A DNA stretch of 7,005 nt from JAHECQ01 sp047638695. Lineage in GTDB: Bacteria; Actinomycetota; Acidimicrobiia; Acidimicrobiales; SZUA-35. Each line of letters starts with the position of its first letter. Position 1 is the first letter of the stretch. Location of the stretch: positions 1 through 7,005 of the forward strand of contig JBLINY010000176.1 in the NCBI GenBank assembly GCA_047638695.1, given 5' to 3'. The position numbers were made by a program, and so were the translations under genes. The notes below the pieces were generated by a model. It was given only the letters and a program-made list of their open reading frames with translations. It did not search any database and was not told the origin of the DNA. This document shows positions 5,144-7,005 of the stretch, one piece after another.

Positions 5144-6928
5144 GTGCTGAATCCACCTTCACTCCCAACGCCGTCGTTCGACAAGGTCTTGGTGGCCAAC
5201 CGCGGCGAAATCGCTGTTCGTGTCATCCGAGCCTGCAAAGAACTGGGCATCGGGACCATCGCTGTGTACTCCGAGCTCGATCGTGACGCCATGCACGTCC
5301 GCATCGCCGACGAAGCCTTCGCACTGGGCGGCCAAACCGCCGCCGAGAGCTATCTGAACACTGACGCCATCCTTGATGCCATCACTCGATCGGGAGCCAG
5401 CGCAGTGCACCCCGGCTATGGCTTCTTCAGCGAGAACGCCGACTTTGCCCGCGCCATCACCGACATGGGCGTGACCTTCATCGGCCCACCCCCCGCCGCC
5501 ATTGAAGTGATGGGCGACAAGATCAGCGCTCGTGACGCGGCCGAGAAGGTTGGCGTCGAAGGAGTTCCCGGTATCTCGCAGTTCATCAGCAATCCGGATG
5601 AGATCGTCGCGTTCGGTAACGACAAGGGATGGCCCGTTGCCATCAAGGCTGCCTTTGGCGGTGGCGGTCGCGGTATGAAGGTCGTCACCAACGCCGACGA
5701 GGCTGGCTCACTGTTCGAGTCAGCGCAGCGTGAAGCTCTAGCCTACTTCGGACGCGACGAGTGTTATCTCGAGCGCTATCTCACCAAGCCCCGCCACATC
5801 GAGATCCAGGTGATCTGCGATAGCCACGGCAACGGCGTGTACCTGGGGCAACGCGACTGTTCGGCCCAACGCCGCCACCAGAAGCTGATCGAAGAGGCCC
5901 CGGCTCCGGGCCTACCGGCCGACGTGGCCAAGGCCATGGGCGAAGCAGCGGTGAAGGTCGCCCAGGGTTGCGACTACACCAACGCCGGAACGGTCGAGTT
6001 TCTGTTCGAGGACGGCGACTTCTATTACCTCGAGATGAACACGCGTCTTCAGGTCGAACACCCGGTCACTGAGCTCGTCACGGGGCTCGACCTCGTTGCC
6101 CTCCAGCTTCATGTGGCCGACGGGGGCGTCCTGCCGTTCACCCAGGACGACATCACGCTGAACGGCCACGCTATCGAAGTTCGGATCAATGCCGAGGACC
6201 CTGCGGGTGGGGCTTTCCTACCCTCACCCGGTCCGATCAACAAGCTGCGAGTCCCTTCCGGATTCGGCGTTCGCTGGGATGGGGGCTACGAGACCGGAGA
6301 CGAGATCAGCCAGTACTACGACAACCTCGTCGGCAAACTCATCTGCTGGGGCGCTGATCGCGACACTGCGATTGCCCGCACCCTTCGTGCTCTCAAGGAG
6401 TTCGAAATCGAGGGCATCGCCACCACAATCCCGGCTGACATCGCCATCCTCGAACACCCGGATTTTGCGGCAGGGATTCACTCGACCAAGTGGGTCGAGG
6501 AAGTTCTCGACCTCACCGGCGTCTCCTCGAAACCAGATGCGCCCGTCGTCGCCGACGACGCCGAACCGCGCGTTCGTCGCGACGTCGATGTCGAGGTCAA
6601 CGGCAAGCGCTTCGCTGTGGCCATATGGGTGCCGGAGTCAGCAGGTGTGGCCGCTGGTGGACCACGCAAGCCAAAGCGCCGGGCCAATGCTGGTGCCGCA
6701 TCCGGCGGCAGCGGCTCGGGCGACGTCACCGTCCCGATGCAGGGCACGATCGTGAAAGTCTCCGTCGAGGTCGGTCAAGAAGTCGCGGTGGGCGACACCA
6801 TCGTCGTGCTGGAAGCCATGAAGATGGAAAATAATGTGGCGGCCGAAAAAGCGGGCACGATCAAAGAGGTAAAGGTAAGCGAAGGTGACTCGGTCGGCGG
6901 CGGCGACATCGTGGCCAAGATCGAATAA
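5144..6928 (+). CDS. Acyl-CoA carboxylase alpha subunit: fused biotin carboxylase and biotin carboxyl carrier protein
   Basis: The product is 594 residues, close to mycobacterial AccA3 (about 600). The biotin carboxylase part (about 12-460) shows VANRGEIA (17-24), HPGYGFFSEN (89-98), the ATP-grasp glycine loop GGGGRGM (172-178), RDCSAQRRHQK (237-247), EEAPAP (250-255) and MNTRLQVEHPVTE (298-310). A variable segment and a basic Ala/Gly-rich linker (about 505-526) lead to the carrier domain (527-594), where EAMKM holds the biotinylated Lys560, 34 residues from the end. The enzyme uses ATP and bicarbonate to carboxylate biotin; a separate carboxyltransferase (AccD type, not in the window) moves the carboxyl to acetyl-CoA, propionyl-CoA or longer acyl-CoA. 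Which one cannot be told from this subunit. The GTG start at 5144 is chosen because the family begins about 10-20 residues before KVLVANRGEIA; an ATG at 5015 would overlap birA by 110 bp. No Shine-Dalgarno is seen. The ligase that biotinylates it is the divergent neighbour. Confidence 0.95.
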   Translation: MLNPPSLPTPSFDKVLVANRGEIAVRVIRACKELGIGTIAVYSELDRDAMHVRIADEAFALGGQTAAESYLNTDAILDAITRSGASAVHPGYGFFSENADFARAITDMGVTFIGPPPAAIEVMGDKISARDAAEKVGVEGVPGISQFISNPDEIVAFGNDKGWPVAIKAAFGGGGRGMKVVTNADEAGSLFESAQREALAYFGRDECYLERYLTKPRHIEIQVICDSHGNGVYLGQRDCSAQRRHQKLIEEAPAPGLPADVAKAMGEAAVKVAQGCDYTNAGTVEFLFEDGDFYYLEMNTRLQVEHPVTELVTGLDLVALQLHVADGGVLPFTQDDITLNGHAIEVRINAEDPAGGAFLPSPGPINKLRVPSGFGVRWDGGYETGDEISQYYDNLVGKLICWGADRDTAIARTLRALKEFEIEGIATTIPADIAILEHPDFAAGIHSTKWVEEVLDLTGVSSKPDAPVVADDAEPRVRRDVDVEVNGKRFAVAIWVPESAGVAAGGPRKPKRRANAGAASGGSGSGDVTVPMQGTIVKVSVEVGQEVAVGDTIVVLEAMKMENNVAAEKAGTIKEVKVSEGDSVGGGDIVAKIE

Positions 6929-7003
6929 CCGGCCACGAACGAGTGCCGCCCGGCTGGTTCTCCGTTAGTCCTCGGGGAGAGCCAGCTCGGTGGGTTGGCC
7001 GGT
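6928..7003. terminator. Nested inverted repeat after the carboxylase gene, possible bidirectional terminator
   Basis: The inner stem pairs 6953-6963 (GCTGGTTCTCC) with 6976-6986 (GGAGAGCCAGC): 11 pairs with one G-U and a 12-nt loop. An outer stem pairs 6928-6935 (ACCGGCCA) with 6996-7003 (TGGCCGGT) over 8 perfect pairs. It starts at the stop codon of the plus-strand carboxylase gene, where termination is expected. No T-run follows, so it is not a classical intrinsic terminator, but GC-rich actinobacteria often lack one. It overlaps the last codons of the probable convergent gene. Confidence 0.5.
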
Positions 7004-7005
7004 GC
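6965..7005 (-). CDS. C-terminal end of an unidentified convergent gene, cut by the right window edge
   Basis: On the minus strand the last 12 whole codons before a TAA at 6967-6965 read TGQPTELALPED. Ten of the twelve codons end in G or C, like the neighbouring genes, and the position just past the carboxylase stop fits a convergent gene 36 bp away. Twelve residues are too few to name a product, and a chance reading frame is not excluded. Confidence 0.4.
   Translation of the reverse strand, partial: TGQPTELALPED

Noticed and set aside
5125..5304. Longer N-terminus for the biotin ligase
   Set aside because: The extra 60 residues are the complement of the conserved biotin carboxylase start, and they do not encode a helix-turn-helix domain.

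Overview
The window reads as ordinary chromosomal core DNA from a GC-rich actinobacterium. The GC-rich wobble positions, a biotin carboxylase fused to its biotin carrier in one chain of about 594 residues, and a tandem pair of CNNM/CorC-type membrane proteins all fit that phylum. A class such as Acidimicrobiia is possible, but I cannot assign one from sequence alone. There are six well-supported protein genes, one of them cut by the left edge. A short tail of a probable seventh gene lies at the right edge. I see no RNA genes, CRISPR array, insertion sequence or phage gene. The genes are packed very tightly: one start overlaps a stop by one base, two convergent genes overlap by 13 bp, and the two divergent gaps are only 37 and 19 bp.

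Left block (1-1950, minus strand): two CNNM/CorC ('hemolysin-like') membrane proteins in tandem, joined as TGATG. The upstream one is complete: membrane domain, CBS pair and CorC/HlyC domain. The downstream one runs off the left edge after its membrane domain. They probably form a co-translated pair involved in divalent cation (Mg2+/Co2+) handling or membrane maintenance.

Middle block (1988-4272): a lone ABC ATPase on the plus strand, diverging from the CNNM pair, ends tail-to-tail with a secreted M23 peptidoglycan endopeptidase on the minus strand. The endopeptidase has a signal peptide, a long Thr/Pro linker, an acidic stretch, coiled coils, an intact zinc site and a disordered tail with a small tandem repeat.

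Right block (4342-6928): a biotin-protein ligase without a DNA-binding domain (minus strand) is divergent from the biotin carboxylase/carrier subunit of an acyl-CoA carboxylase (plus strand). These two work together directly: the ligase attaches biotin to the carrier lysine (K560), and the carboxylase loads CO2 onto it for a carboxyltransferase partner encoded elsewhere. A nested inverted repeat follows the carboxylase gene and overlaps the last codons of the convergent gene entering from the right.

I found no convincing new biological system. The points most worth a second look are the 19-bp birA/carboxylase divergent gap with a possible leaderless promoter, the CNNM pair, the tail repeat of the M23 enzyme and the 3' inverted repeat.
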